Assembly: GCF_045062605.1 (NCBI RefSeq)
Contig: NZ_JBJGDW010000008.1
Span: forward strand, 1-64,000
DNA length: 64,000 nt
From: Deinococcus sp045062605
GTDB taxonomy: Bacteria; Deinococcota; Deinococci; Deinococcales; Deinococcaceae
Reading direction: 5' to 3'
The notes beneath the pieces were generated by a model. It was not told the origin of the DNA. It was given only the letters and a program-made list of their open reading frames with translations, and did not search any database. The translations under genes and the position numbers were made by a program. Positions 19,061-31,055 of this stretch are shown here, piece after piece. How positions within the stretch are numbered: position 1 is the first letter of the stretch; the number at the start of each line of letters is the position of its first letter.

Positions 19061-20743
19061 TCAGGCCCCCGGCAGTCTTAGCAGGCCCTCCAGTGCGGCG
19101 TAAGCGTCCGGGCGGGCCAGGAAGACCAGTTCGTCGTCGGTGGTTAGGCGCGTTTCCGGGTGGGGCAGGCGTACCGTGCCGTCGCGTACAATGCCCACCA
19201 CCTCTACCCCCGGTGGCAGACTCAGCAGCTTGAGACGTGCGCCGCGCCAGCCCGGCGGCACGCCCCGGCGGTACAGTTCGCGCTCGTTGGAGGGGAATTC
19301 GGGCAGGGTCTCTGTAGATGGCGTGACCAGCCCGTCATAGGGAACAGCGGGCGCGGCCTGGGCCATTTCCGGTGACAGTTCCAGGGCGCGGCGCGGAATG
19401 AAGCGTACCGAGTCGGGCAACTGGGCCAGACCGCCGATCAGCCCCGGCCCACCCTGATGCACGCCGCTCTGGGCGCGGGCCGTGACTTGGCCGGGCACCA
19501 GGCCGCCTGTGCCGCTCACGACGTGGGCCAGACCGGCGGCCACCAGCGCGCTGGGCAGCAGGGCCTCGCCGCCCCAGGCCACCGCCAGTAGCGTGGCGGC
19601 CAGCGGCACGTTCAGGGTCACGGTCAGGTAGGCCACCAAGCCGATCAATGTGGACAGCGCCGGGTCCACGCCCAGCAGGCTGCCCAGCCCCGCGCCAATC
19701 AGCCCACCCACCCCCACCGAGGGCAGCACGCCCCCGCCGAAGGCCAGCCGCGCGCCCAGCGCCAGGAGCCCCCAGCGCCACGCGCCCGCCACGCCGCCGT
19801 CCGCGCCCACGAAATCTGAGACGCCCAGTTGCACCCAGCCGCTGCCGTCGCCCAGCACGGCGGGGGTGCCGTAAAAGGCGATGGCGGCAGTCAGCAGCCC
19901 GAACAGCCCGCCCAGCAGCGGGCGCAGTTTGCCACTTGCCCAGCTTTCGGGTACGGCGCGCACGGCCAGCAGCGACAGCCACCCGGCCAGCGTCGCGGCC
20001 AGCGCCACTCCCAGCAACGCCGGAAGCTGGGCTGAGGAGGGGACGCCCAGCACCGGCACACTCAGCAACGGCGCAAAGCCGAAGGCCAGCCCGTACACCG
20101 CCGTTCCCGCCACGGCGGCCAGCACGCAGGGCATGACCACCTCGAACTCGAACTCGAAGCGGCGGTACAGCACTTCCGCAATCAATACGGCGGCGGCCAG
20201 CGGCGCATGCAGCACGGCCCCCAGCGCTGCCGCCGCCCCGGCCAGGGTCAGCGTGCGGGCCTCCACAGCGTCCAGCCGTGTAAATCGCCCCAGCAGCCGC
20301 GCGCCCAGTTGCCCGGTGATGGTAAAGGCCGAATCGCGGCCCACCAGCAACCCTGTTCCGTAGGCCAGCACCGTGCCCAGCAGCGTGCGGAGTTGAATTA
20401 ATGGTGAGGGCCACTGACCGCGCGCGTGGTAGCCGCGTACCAGTTGGCCCAGTGCGTCCCCCGCCGCCGCAGGCACCAGCCACGCGTACAGCGCCCCCAC
20501 CACTGGCAGTGCCAGCAGCCCCCACGGCAACGCGTCGCCAAAAGCCATCAGCAGGCCGCCCTCGCCGGGAGTGCCGGGGGGCGCGTAGCCCGTCACCAGC
20601 GCCCCCAGTCGCAGGACCGCCTCCAGAAGCAGGCGCAGCAGAATGCTCAGGCCGCCCACCAGTGCCCCCACTAGCACACTGAGAACCACCACCCGTCCCG
20701 TTTCCAGTCGGGTCAACACGGCGCGGGGCAGGGGGGAACGCAT
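19061..20743 (-). CDS. Divergent ClC-family chloride channel/antiporter with TrkA-C domain
   Basis: 560 aa: about eleven membrane segments of the ClC fold to about residue 410, then a soluble RCK/TrkA-C-like domain (GARLKLLSLPPGVEVVGIVRDG..TRLTTDDELVFLARPD). The usual gating-glutamate motif GREGP is replaced by GRDSA (VGRDSAFTITGQLG), and GGIFAPS by GGGVLPS, so ion selectivity or coupling may differ from classic ClC proteins. On the minus strand TAGCAT (20758-20753) ends 9 nt before ATG 20743, a leaderless pattern. Divergent from sodA across a palindrome-rich spacer. Confidence 0.85.
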   Translation of the reverse strand: MRSPLPRAVLTRLETGRVVVLSVLVGALVGGLSILLRLLLEAVLRLGALVTGYAPPGTPGEGGLLMAFGDALPWGLLALPVVGALYAWLVPAAAGDALGQLVRGYHARGQWPSPLIQLRTLLGTVLAYGTGLLVGRDSAFTITGQLGARLLGRFTRLDAVEARTLTLAGAAAALGAVLHAPLAAAVLIAEVLYRRFEFEFEVVMPCVLAAVAGTAVYGLAFGFAPLLSVPVLGVPSSAQLPALLGVALAATLAGWLSLLAVRAVPESWASGKLRPLLGGLFGLLTAAIAFYGTPAVLGDGSGWVQLGVSDFVGADGGVAGAWRWGLLALGARLAFGGGVLPSVGVGGLIGAGLGSLLGVDPALSTLIGLVAYLTVTLNVPLAATLLAVAWGGEALLPSALVAAGLAHVVSGTGGLVPGQVTARAQSGVHQGGPGLIGGLAQLPDSVRFIPRRALELSPEMAQAAPAVPYDGLVTPSTETLPEFPSNERELYRRGVPPGWRGARLKLLSLPPGVEVVGIVRDGTVRLPHPETRLTTDDELVFLARPDAYAALEGLLRLPGA

Positions 20744-20806
20744 ACGCGGCCCATGCTAGAGCAAAGTGATGATGGGCGCTGCCTCCAGTCTTCACGGCAG
20801 ACCTCA

Positions 20807-20852
20807 GAGAAACCCTCTCATTTTAGGATCACCTAAAACTTCATGGTTTCTC
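20807..20852. promoter_or_regulatory. Concentric double palindrome between ClC gene and sodA
   Basis: Inner arms TTTTAGG (20821-20827) and CCTAAAA (20832-20838) around a 4-nt centre, and outer arms GAGAAACC (20807-20814) and GGTTTCTC (20845-20852), share the same centre of symmetry. TTTAGG-N4-CCTAAA resembles the operators of DtxR/MntR-type metalloregulators; the nested arms could allow a second dimer to bind or could fold as a cruciform. Metal control of sodA is inferred, not shown. Confidence 0.6.
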
Positions 20853-20873
20853 AGGCTTTCGGGGCCGGCGCGT

Positions 20874-20930
20874 AAGCTGGAGCTAAGTTTTTCCGATGGG
20901 AGTGTGCGCACCGTGCGTGACCTCCAGCTT
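20874..20930 (+). other. Inverted repeat in the sodA leader
   Basis: A 9-bp perfect inverted repeat, AAGCTGGAG (20874-20882) and CTCCAGCTT (20922-20930), lies between the likely promoter (TAAGCT at 20873-20878) and the sodA Shine-Dalgarno. It could form a long-range stem in the mRNA leader. Nothing further supports a regulatory role. Confidence 0.35.
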
Positions 20931-20954
20931 CGGCTTGCAAGGAGCAACCCTGTT

Positions 20955-21578
20955 ATGGCTTACCAAGTTCCCCCCCTGCCCTACGGCTACGACGCCCTGG
21001 CCCCCCACATCGACGCCCGTACCATGGAAATCCACCACGACAAGCACCATCAGGCGTACGTGGACAACGCCAACAAGGCGCTGGAAGGTACTGAGTTCGC
21101 CGACATGCCCGTCGAGGAACTGATCACCAAACTGGACAGCGTGCCCGCCGACAAGAAGACGGCCCTGCGCAACAACGCGGGCGGCCACGCCAACCACAGC
21201 CTGTTCTGGACCGTGATGGGACCCCAGGGCAGCACGCAGCCCAGCGGCGAACTGATGACCGCCATCAACGACGCCTTCGGCAGCTTCGAGGACTTCAAGA
21301 AGAAGTTCGAGGACGCCGCTAAGACCCGCTTCGGCAGCGGCTGGGCGTGGCTGGTCGTGCAAAGCGGCAAACTGGCCGTGGTCAGCACTGCCAATCAGGA
21401 CAACCCCCTGATGGGCGAGGCGATCTCCGGGACCAGCGGCACCCCGGTTCTGGGTGTGGACGTGTGGGAACACGCCTATTACCTCAACTACCAGAACAAG
21501 CGCCCCGATTACCTGGAAGCCTTCTGGAACGTCGTCAACTGGGATGAAGTCGCCAAGCGCTACGCCGCCGCGAAGTAA
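20955..21578 (+). CDS. sodA: Superoxide dismutase, Mn/Fe family
   Basis: 207 aa. Dismutates superoxide in the cytosol. Metal ligands are visible: His27 in IHHDKHH, a His in GGHANHSLFW, and Asp/His in DVWEHAYY. The start ATG 20955 follows an AAGGAG Shine-Dalgarno by 10 nt and begins MAYQVPPLPYGYDAL, the family N-terminus. A nested palindrome about 100-150 bp upstream may control it. A strong terminator follows at 21590-21629. Mn use is expected in Deinococcus but not proven by sequence. Confidence 0.97.
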   Translation: MAYQVPPLPYGYDALAPHIDARTMEIHHDKHHQAYVDNANKALEGTEFADMPVEELITKLDSVPADKKTALRNNAGGHANHSLFWTVMGPQGSTQPSGELMTAINDAFGSFEDFKKKFEDAAKTRFGSGWAWLVVQSGKLAVVSTANQDNPLMGEAISGTSGTPVLGVDVWEHAYYLNYQNKRPDYLEAFWNVVNWDEVAKRYAAAK

Positions 21579-21589
21579 ACCCTTTCGCT

Positions 21590-21629
21590 GAAGATGCCCC
21601 CTGGCCGACTCTGGCTGGGGGGCATCTTC
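21590..21629. terminator. Terminator hairpin after sodA
   Basis: 12-bp perfect stem GAAGATGCCCCC / GGGGGCATCTTC (21590-21601 / 21618-21629) with a 16-nt loop between convergent sodA and the DUF202 gene. No T-run on either side, so probably a bidirectional or Rho-assisted hairpin. Confidence 0.7.
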
Positions 21630-21642
21630 ATGGCTGTATCGG

Positions 21643-22011
21643 TCACCACACCAGAAACACTCCCGCGACGCCCAGCCCAGCCAGCACCACGGCGAACGCC
21701 CCGATCCACCACAGGGACACCGTATGCTCCCCACTCTGTTCCAGATCGCGGGCAGATTTGCCGTAGCTGCGGAAGCCGAACGCCAGCGCCAGCACCCCCA
21801 GCCCTACCAGCCCCACAGCCAGCACGCGCAGCAGCCAGCGCGGTTCCAGATCGCCGAACAGCCGGGTGGCGGCCAGCCCCACGCCGATACAGGACAGGGC
21901 GGTGCGCCCCCACGCGGCAAAAGTGCGCTCGGCGGCCAGTGCGGTGCGGCGCTCGGCCCAGTCGGTACGGGCCTCGCTCAGGCTGCGGCCCTGGTTGGAG
22001 TTATCTGCCAT
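21643..22011 (-). CDS. DUF202 (YidH-like) membrane protein
   Basis: 122 aa. The start of the domain shows the family sequence TDWAERRTALAAERTFAAWGRTALSCIGVGLA followed by three membrane segments. DUF202 proteins are small inner-membrane proteins of unknown function. TAAGCT (22026-22021, minus strand) ends 9 nt before ATG 22011, so leaderless. Divergent from the frameshifted gene at 22054. Confidence 0.85.
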   Translation of the reverse strand: MADNSNQGRSLSEARTDWAERRTALAAERTFAAWGRTALSCIGVGLAATRLFGDLEPRWLLRVLAVGLVGLGVLALAFGFRSYGKSARDLEQSGEHTVSLWWIGAFAVVLAGLGVAGVFLVW

Positions 22012-22041
22012 CTGGCTTAAAGCTTATCCGTCCCGCCCGTC

Positions 22042-22047
22042 TATCCT
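22042..22047 (+). promoter_or_regulatory. -10 box TATCCT, leaderless promoter
   Basis: TATCCT ends 6 nt before ATG 22054 of the frameshifted gene, so the interrupted gene still has an intact promoter. Confidence 0.5.
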
Positions 22048-22053
22048 GAACCC

Positions 22054-22726
22054 ATGCGCGAGTGGATGCTGGAGGCTCCAGAACATGACCTGCCAGGAAG
22101 GGATGAGGCTGCGTTCGCGGCTGCGTGGGCTGCACGGGATATCTCATTGCTGCCGCCAGAAGTGCCGCGCTGGCTGCTTCTGCAATGGCTGGCCGCGCAG
22201 GGGTATCTGCTGCACGGCTCCCAGCAGGGGGGGAATCACCAGCTTCGAGCCGCGCACGCCCCCTGACCGCAGCCCGGACGACTTCAGCAAGCGCACCGGC
22301 GTGTATGCCGCTTCGGATGGGCTGTGGGCCATGATGTACGCGCTGAAGGGCAGCCGGGTGCGGCGAATTCTGAATATGGCCCTGCAACTCGCGGACGGTC
22401 AGGGCTGGACCCCGATGCGCTATTTCCTGTCCTTCGCGTCTGACGTTTCCACGCAGGAGGATGGGCGCGATCTGCTGTCCCCTGGTTTCGTCTACGTATT
22501 GCCCAGAGACGGTTTCGAGCAGATGCCTGCCTACGACTGGCCCGGCATGGGCAGGGTGCTGGAAGCCCACTGGGTCAGTCCCAACGCCGTCCAGCCGCTG
22601 TGGAGCCTGCCTGTCACTCCTGACGATTTTCCCCTGTCGGTACGAATGCACGACGCGGCGCAGGTGGACGCACGGGCTGACGCGGAGACCTGGGGATTTC
22701 CGTGGTTGCCGGGCGAGCGCAATTGA
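22054..22726 (+). pseudogene. Frameshifted gene, possible ADP-ribosyltransferase-like fold
   Basis: The first frame (ATG 22054, stop at 22266) and a second frame ending at 22726 join into a 223-aa protein if the G7 run at 22227-22233 is read as G6. Around the joint the product would read YLLHGSQQGGITSFEPR, followed by GVYAASDGLWAMMYAL. LLHGS...VYAAS recalls the His and Tyr positions of ADP-ribosyltransferase-fold proteins and a common bacterial hypothetical family with this pairing, but I do not claim a function. Promoter TATCCT is intact. The G7 run may be a true mutation, a slippage switch or a sequencing error. Confidence 0.7.
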
Positions 22727-22728
22727 CC

Positions 22729-22757
22729 AAAAAAAGCCCTCTCCGTGGGGGAGAGGG
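22729..22757 (-). terminator. Intrinsic terminator of the NDH-2 gene
   Basis: Stem CCCTCTCC / GGAGAGGG (22737-22744 / 22750-22757) with a 5-nt loop; on the minus strand it is followed by a run of seven Ts. Same design as 43866-43894 and 55383-55410. Confidence 0.85.
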
Positions 22758-22777
22758 TGGGTAAAGAGTTCAGTCGA

Positions 22778-23917
<1,140 letters not shown>

Positions 23918-23923
23918 CGACAT

Positions 23924-24247
23924 GCTCCTGTGAACGAATTCACGAGTTGAAGTACTGGCCAGTAAACCAGCTTTGAACAATTGTACACCGTCTCTGAGAC
24001 AGAGCTGTACCCGTGGCAACCGTTGTCTGATCATCTGGCGGGGACCGTGGTCTATGCGCCTGTCCCGAGTCTGATCCGTCCAACAGTGAGGGCCGTACAG
24101 GTGGGCGCTGGAGTACAGCAGAGTGCGTGCGTTGTGTGCTTGAATATGAACGGTCAGACAATCCAGATGAGACGCCCCCGGCTGGCGTCCACCTCATTTT
24201 TACCCGGCATCTCCACTCACCTGAGCCAGCTTCGGCAGGAGGCACCC
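23924..24247. other. Divergent spacer between ndh and coxS
   Basis: 324 bp with no supportable gene. It holds the palindrome TACTGGCCAGTA, a near-palindrome TGAACAATTGTACA (about 23974-23987) and GTCTCTGAGAC close to it, all near the ndh side, so ndh or the cox set may be regulated here. I find no convincing -35/-10 pair for coxS; its ribosome site GGAGG is at 24238-24242. Confidence 0.4.
23953..23964. promoter_or_regulatory. 12-bp perfect palindrome in the ndh-cox spacer
   Basis: TACTGGCCAGTA lies about 35 bp upstream of ndh. It could be an operator; no named regulator motif is recognised. Confidence 0.35.
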
Positions 24248-24763
<516 letters not shown>

Positions 24764-24765
24764 AG

Positions 24766-24863
24766 GGTGATGGTCAATGGTTGATGGGTGATGGAAAAAG
24801 CCCAAGCAGTCAACGGTCTTCAGCTTTTCATCAACCATCTACCTTCAACCATCAACCATCAAC
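24766..24863 (+). repeat. Heptad-repeat hairpin between coxS and coxL
   Basis: Four 7-bp units with consensus GTTGATG (24766-24793) face five units with consensus CATCAAC (24829-24863); the units are reverse complements, so the mRNA can fold into a long hairpin ending 20 nt before the coxL start. Units are imperfect (for example GGTGATG, GTCAATG, CATCTAC). Confidence 0.8.
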
Positions 24864-24882
24864 ATTCTCGGAGGGAAACAGG

Positions 24883-27285
<2,403 letters not shown>

Positions 27286-27288
27286 ACG

Positions 27289-27368
27289 GGGTTGTGGGGT
27301 ATGGGCTGTGGGTTGTAGGAACACTTCCCATCTCTTTCCCCACATCCCACGGCCTACAACCCACAACC
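27289..27368 (+). repeat. Heptad-repeat hairpin between coxL and coxM
   Basis: Four units GGGTTGT, GGGGTAT, GGGCTGT, GGGTTGT (27289-27316) face CACATCC, CACGGCC, TACAACC, CACAACC (27341-27368). The inner 13 bp (TGTGGGTTGTAGG and its complement) pair perfectly. Same period of 7 and same position as the coxS-coxL spacer, but a different unit sequence. Confidence 0.8.
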
Positions 27369-27384
27369 TTCCCGGAGGGAACAC

Positions 27385-28179
27385 ATGTATCCAGCCAATT
27401 TCGACTACCAAAAAGCCGCCAGTGTGGACGCCGCCCTCAAGGCAATGGCCGACAATCCCGAGTTGAAGATCATTGCTGGTGGGCATTCGCTGCTGCCCGC
27501 CATGAAACTGCGTCTGGCCCAGCCGCCCGCACTGCTGGATATCTTCAATCTTGAAGAGTTGAAGGGCATCTCAGAAGACGGCGACTTTTATGTAGTGGGC
27601 GCGATGACCACGCACGCCGATGTGATGCGGAGCAAAATTCCCCTCTTTCCCGAAGTGGCGGGCTGGGTGGGTGATCCGATGGTGCGTAACCGTGGGACCA
27701 TCGGCGGCTCTCTGGCGCATGCCGATCCCAGCGCGGATTACCCGGCAGCAGCGCTGGCAACGGGCGCGGAGTTCGTCATTCGTGGTCTGGGTGGCGAGCG
27801 CACGGTGGGCGCAGACGAGATGTTCCTAGGTATGTTTGAAAGTGCGGTAGAACACGGCGAACTGCTCACTCACATCCGCATTCCCAAAGGAATTACCGCC
27901 AGCGTGTACGAGAAATACCGTCACCCGGCCAGCCATTACGCCATCGTGGGCGTGGCGATGGCCCGCCACGCCGACGGCCAGATTCGCGCGGCCTACACGG
28001 GAGCGGCAGAGAAAGCGGCGCGTCTGCCTAAGCTGGAAGAACGCCTGAACGCCGGGCAGGATGCTGGAACCGGACTGGTGGAGGGCGCAGACCTGCTGGG
28101 AGACCGCTTTGCCAGCGCCGACTTCCGCGCGCATCTGGTGGAGGTGCTATCGGACCGGGCCGCCAAACGCCTGGGCTGA
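27385..28179 (+). CDS. coxM: CO dehydrogenase-like medium subunit, FAD-binding (CoxM)
   Basis: 264 aa. FAD-binding subunit of the molybdenum hydroxylase, passing electrons from CoxS to the acceptor. FAD motifs AGGHSLLPAMKLRL (about residue 31) and TIGGSLAHADPSADYP (about residue 112) are clear, as is the C-terminal CO_deh_flav_C domain. ATG 27385 follows a GGAGGG ribosome site. Last gene of the S-L-M operon; a classic terminator follows at 28236-28267. Confidence 0.93.
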   Translation: MYPANFDYQKAASVDAALKAMADNPELKIIAGGHSLLPAMKLRLAQPPALLDIFNLEELKGISEDGDFYVVGAMTTHADVMRSKIPLFPEVAGWVGDPMVRNRGTIGGSLAHADPSADYPAAALATGAEFVIRGLGGERTVGADEMFLGMFESAVEHGELLTHIRIPKGITASVYEKYRHPASHYAIVGVAMARHADGQIRAAYTGAAEKAARLPKLEERLNAGQDAGTGLVEGADLLGDRFASADFRAHLVEVLSDRAAKRLG

Positions 28180-28235
28180 GAGGCATTTTCTTTCCCAGAG
28201 AAACCACGTTCTGAGCAACACGGCAAACCGCATGT

Positions 28236-28267
28236 TCCCCTTTCCGCCGTGAAAGGGGACTTTTTTT
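28236..28267 (+). terminator. Intrinsic terminator of the cox operon
   Basis: Stem TCCCCTTTC / GAAAGGGGA (28236-28244 / 28251-28259), 6-nt loop, then T7 at 28261-28267. Textbook Rho-independent terminator. Confidence 0.92.
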
Positions 28268-28312
28268 GCCTGTTTTGCAGGGCAGCGCCCCGTCCTTTTG
28301 GCCCCCTCCCGC

Positions 28313-28318
28313 TATGTT
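28313..28318 (+). promoter_or_regulatory. -10 box TATGTT for the second molybdenum hydroxylase operon
   Basis: TATGTT lies after the cox terminator and 19 nt before ATG 28338, which also has a GGAGG site; this gives a short leader rather than a leaderless start. Confidence 0.4.
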
Positions 28319-28337
28319 GGGTCCACGGAGGTGGCCC

Positions 28338-28811
28338 ATGCAATTACAGGTCAATGGAAAGACTCGGCAGGTCCAGCGCGAGGACGAACTGCTGCTGTGG
28401 GTGCTGCGCGACGAGCTGGGCCTGACTGGCACGCATTACGGCTGCGGCATCGGCATCTGCGGCAGTTGCACCGTGCTGGTGGACGGACAGGTGACGCGCA
28501 GTTGCCTGACCCCTGTGGCGAGCGTGGACGGAAAGGCCGTGACCACCCTGGAAGGACTGGCGAAGACTGGGCGGGACGGCGCGGTGACGCTGCACCCCGT
28601 TCAGCAGGCGTTCGTGGAAAATCCCCTCCAGTGCGGGTGGTGCCTGCCGGGGCATGTGATGTCGGCGGTGGCGCTGCTCAACGCCAACCCTGCGCCCACG
28701 CCCGAGCAGATCGATGACAGCGCGGGCATCAACCTGTGCCGTTGTGGGGGCTACAACAAGGTGCGGAAGGCCGTGGTGCGGGCGGCGGAATTGAAACGGG
28801 GCGGTTTGTGA
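28338..28811 (+). CDS. iorA: [2Fe-2S] subunit, isoquinoline 1-oxidoreductase alpha type
   Basis: 157 aa. Two [2Fe-2S] cluster motifs: GCGIGICGSCTVLVDG..SC and QCGWCLPGHVM...LCRCGGY. It is the small subunit of a two-component molybdenum hydroxylase of the IorAB/aldehyde-oxidase type, distinct from coxS by its short length and no FAD partner. GGAGG precedes ATG 28338. Its stop overlaps the start of the large subunit (GTGA). Symbol by family; substrate unknown. Confidence 0.88.
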   Translation: MQLQVNGKTRQVQREDELLLWVLRDELGLTGTHYGCGIGICGSCTVLVDGQVTRSCLTPVASVDGKAVTTLEGLAKTGRDGAVTLHPVQQAFVENPLQCGWCLPGHVMSAVALLNANPAPTPEQIDDSAGINLCRCGGYNKVRKAVVRAAELKRGGL

Positions 28812-30991
28812 GTACCCTCAAACCCAATAAAGTTCTCCGCAAAAAGGTCACGCGCCGCCGGGTGCTGATCGGGCTGGGCACCACGGCGGGCGTGCTGGTG
28901 GTGGGCGTGCCGCTGGCGCTGAACGCGGGCCGCCCGGCACTGGTGGAATATGTCGTGGAAAACGGCACCGGGCCGCAGGAAGCGCCATTCAATCCAGACC
29001 TGTGGTTCGAGGTCACGGCCAGCGGCATCACCTTCTACGTCCCCAAGATGGAGATGGGCCAGGGCATCCACACCGCGCTGGCGCAGATCGCTGCCGAGGA
29101 ACTGGAGGTCAAGCCTGAGCAACTCACGGTGAAACAGGCGGATACGGCGCGCGGGTACGCGGGCGGGACCATGTTCACCTTCGGCTCCAATTCGGTCAAT
29201 GCGCTGTACACGCCGCTGCGCGAAGCCGCTGCCACCCTGCGCGAGCTGTTGCGCGAGGAAGCCGCGCGGCAACTGGGCGTGCCCGCCAAAAATCTGACGG
29301 CGGCGGGCGGGCAGTTCTTCATCGCCGGGCGGCGTGACACCCTGAGCTACGGAAAAGTCGTGGCGGGCAAGCAGGGCGAGTGGACGCTGCCCGATAAGCC
29401 TGCCCGCCTCAAGGCCCGCAAGGATTTCAAGCGCATTGGCAAGGCCATGCCGCGTGTGGATTTCCGCGACAAGGTGCTGGGCCTCAGTTCCTACGGTTAC
29501 GACGCGCGGGTGGATGGCATGCTGTACGGCGCGGTGGCCCGCCCTCCCCGTTACGGCGCGACGCTGGCGGGGGCTTCGGCGGGAGCGGCGTCCGCTCAGC
29601 CCGGCGTGGTCAAAGTCGTGATTGACTTGAAGGCCAACTTCGCGGGCGTGGTGGCCGACAGCCGCACCCGCGCCCGCAACGCCGTGAAGAAACTGGACCT
29701 GCGCTGGGAGGGCGGCACAAACGTCAATCAGGCCGAGATTGAGGCGCAGGTCCGGGCGGGTGCGGGCGTGGTGGTGCGCCGCCGGGGCAATGTGGGGGCG
29801 GCGCTGAAACAGGGCACGCGCATCGAGGCCGAGTACAGCACGCCGCTGGTCGCGCACGCGCATCTGGAACCGCTGGCGGCGCTCGCGCAGGTTGCACCGG
29901 GGAAAAACGGCAAAATTGAGGTCTGGACCGCCACCCAGTACCCGCAGAAGGTCATGGACGATATTCACGCCGCGCTGGGCAAGGACCGCGAGATTCTGCT
30001 CCACCCCACCCAACTGGGCGGCGGCTTCGGGCGCAAGGCGGGGCAGACCGCCGCCGTGGAGGCCGCCCGGCTCTCGGCGGCGACGGGAACGCCAGTGCAT
30101 GTCGGCTGGACCCGCGAGGAGGATTTGCAGCAGGCGTTTTTCCGCCCGCCATCGCACCACATCCTGCGCGGCAGCGTCAGCAGCAGCGGGCGTATTCTGG
30201 GCGTCGAGCAATTCACGGCCAGCGGCGACATCATCTGGCCCGCCAGCATGCCGGAATTCGTGAAGGACACCATCGGCTTCGATCCGGGCGGCGTTCTGGG
30301 CCTGTTCATGCCCTACGACATTCCGGCCTACCACGTCACCAACCGGCGCGAGGCCCTGCCCGTTCCCACCGGCTTCTGGCGTGGACTGGGTGTGTTTCCC
30401 AACACGTTTGCGGTAGAAAGCTTTGCCGACGAACTGGCGCACGCGGCGAAGATGGACCCGCTGGAGTTTCGCCTGAACAATCTGCCGGACACCGAGAACG
30501 GTCAACGGCTGCGTGCAGTGCTGGAGCAGGCGGCAAAACGCGCGGGCTGGCGCACGCCTCCCCCCGCAGGCCGGGCGCGCGGGATCGCCTGCGGTCTGGA
30601 TGTGAACACCGCCAGCGCGCAGGTGGCCGAGGTCTCGGTGGAAAACGGTCAGGTGCGCGTTCACCGCATGAGCGTGGCCGTCGATCCAGGCATGGTCATC
30701 AACCCACAGGGCGCGAAGATGCAGGCCGAGGGTTCGGTGGTCATGGGCCTGAGTTCCACCCTGCACGAAGTATTGACCGTCAAGGATGGCATGGTCGAGT
30801 CGGCCAACTTCGACACCTACCCGCTGCTGACCCTGCGCGAGACGCCCCAGATCGACGTCGACCTGCTGGAAAGCGGCGACACGCCCTACGGCATGGGCGA
30901 ACCGATTATCGGCCCGGTGGGCGCGGCGGTGGCGAACGCGGTGTTTGCGCTGACTGGAAAGCGTCTGCGGGAGCTGCCACTGCGGCTGTGA
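28808..30991 (+). CDS. iorB: Molybdopterin subunit, isoquinoline 1-oxidoreductase beta type
   Basis: 727 aa, xanthine-dehydrogenase superfamily, IorB-like: KMEMGQGIHTALAQIAAEEL near the N-terminus, QLGGGFGRK in the middle, and the C-terminal GEPIIGPVGAAVANAVFALTGKRLRELPL. The N-terminus has a twin-arginine-like leader (KVTRRRVLIGLGTTAGVLVVG), which suggests export of the folded cofactor-loaded protein or a membrane anchor, unlike the cytosolic Cox set next to it. GTG 28808 overlaps the iorA stop. Electron acceptor probably a cytochrome; substrate unknown. Confidence 0.87.
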   Translation: MSTLKPNKVLRKKVTRRRVLIGLGTTAGVLVVGVPLALNAGRPALVEYVVENGTGPQEAPFNPDLWFEVTASGITFYVPKMEMGQGIHTALAQIAAEELEVKPEQLTVKQADTARGYAGGTMFTFGSNSVNALYTPLREAAATLRELLREEAARQLGVPAKNLTAAGGQFFIAGRRDTLSYGKVVAGKQGEWTLPDKPARLKARKDFKRIGKAMPRVDFRDKVLGLSSYGYDARVDGMLYGAVARPPRYGATLAGASAGAASAQPGVVKVVIDLKANFAGVVADSRTRARNAVKKLDLRWEGGTNVNQAEIEAQVRAGAGVVVRRRGNVGAALKQGTRIEAEYSTPLVAHAHLEPLAALAQVAPGKNGKIEVWTATQYPQKVMDDIHAALGKDREILLHPTQLGGGFGRKAGQTAAVEAARLSAATGTPVHVGWTREEDLQQAFFRPPSHHILRGSVSSSGRILGVEQFTASGDIIWPASMPEFVKDTIGFDPGGVLGLFMPYDIPAYHVTNRREALPVPTGFWRGLGVFPNTFAVESFADELAHAAKMDPLEFRLNNLPDTENGQRLRAVLEQAAKRAGWRTPPPAGRARGIACGLDVNTASAQVAEVSVENGQVRVHRMSVAVDPGMVINPQGAKMQAEGSVVMGLSSTLHEVLTVKDGMVESANFDTYPLLTLRETPQIDVDLLESGDTPYGMGEPIIGPVGAAVANAVFALTGKRLRELPLRL

Positions 30992-31044
30992 AACACTTTG
31001 TTGGACCATCACCCGGCAGTGCGGCAAGTGGCGGACCGGACGCC

Positions 31045-31050
31045 TACACT
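31045..31050 (+). promoter_or_regulatory. -10 box TACACT, leaderless promoter
   Basis: TACACT ends 5 nt before ATG 31056. Confidence 0.4.
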
Positions 31051-31055
31051 GAACC

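Noticed and set aside
19022..19061. GGGAC/GTCCC pairing between DUF4388 and ClC genes as terminator
   Set aside because: Short stem in GC-rich sequence, loop poorly defined, no T-run.
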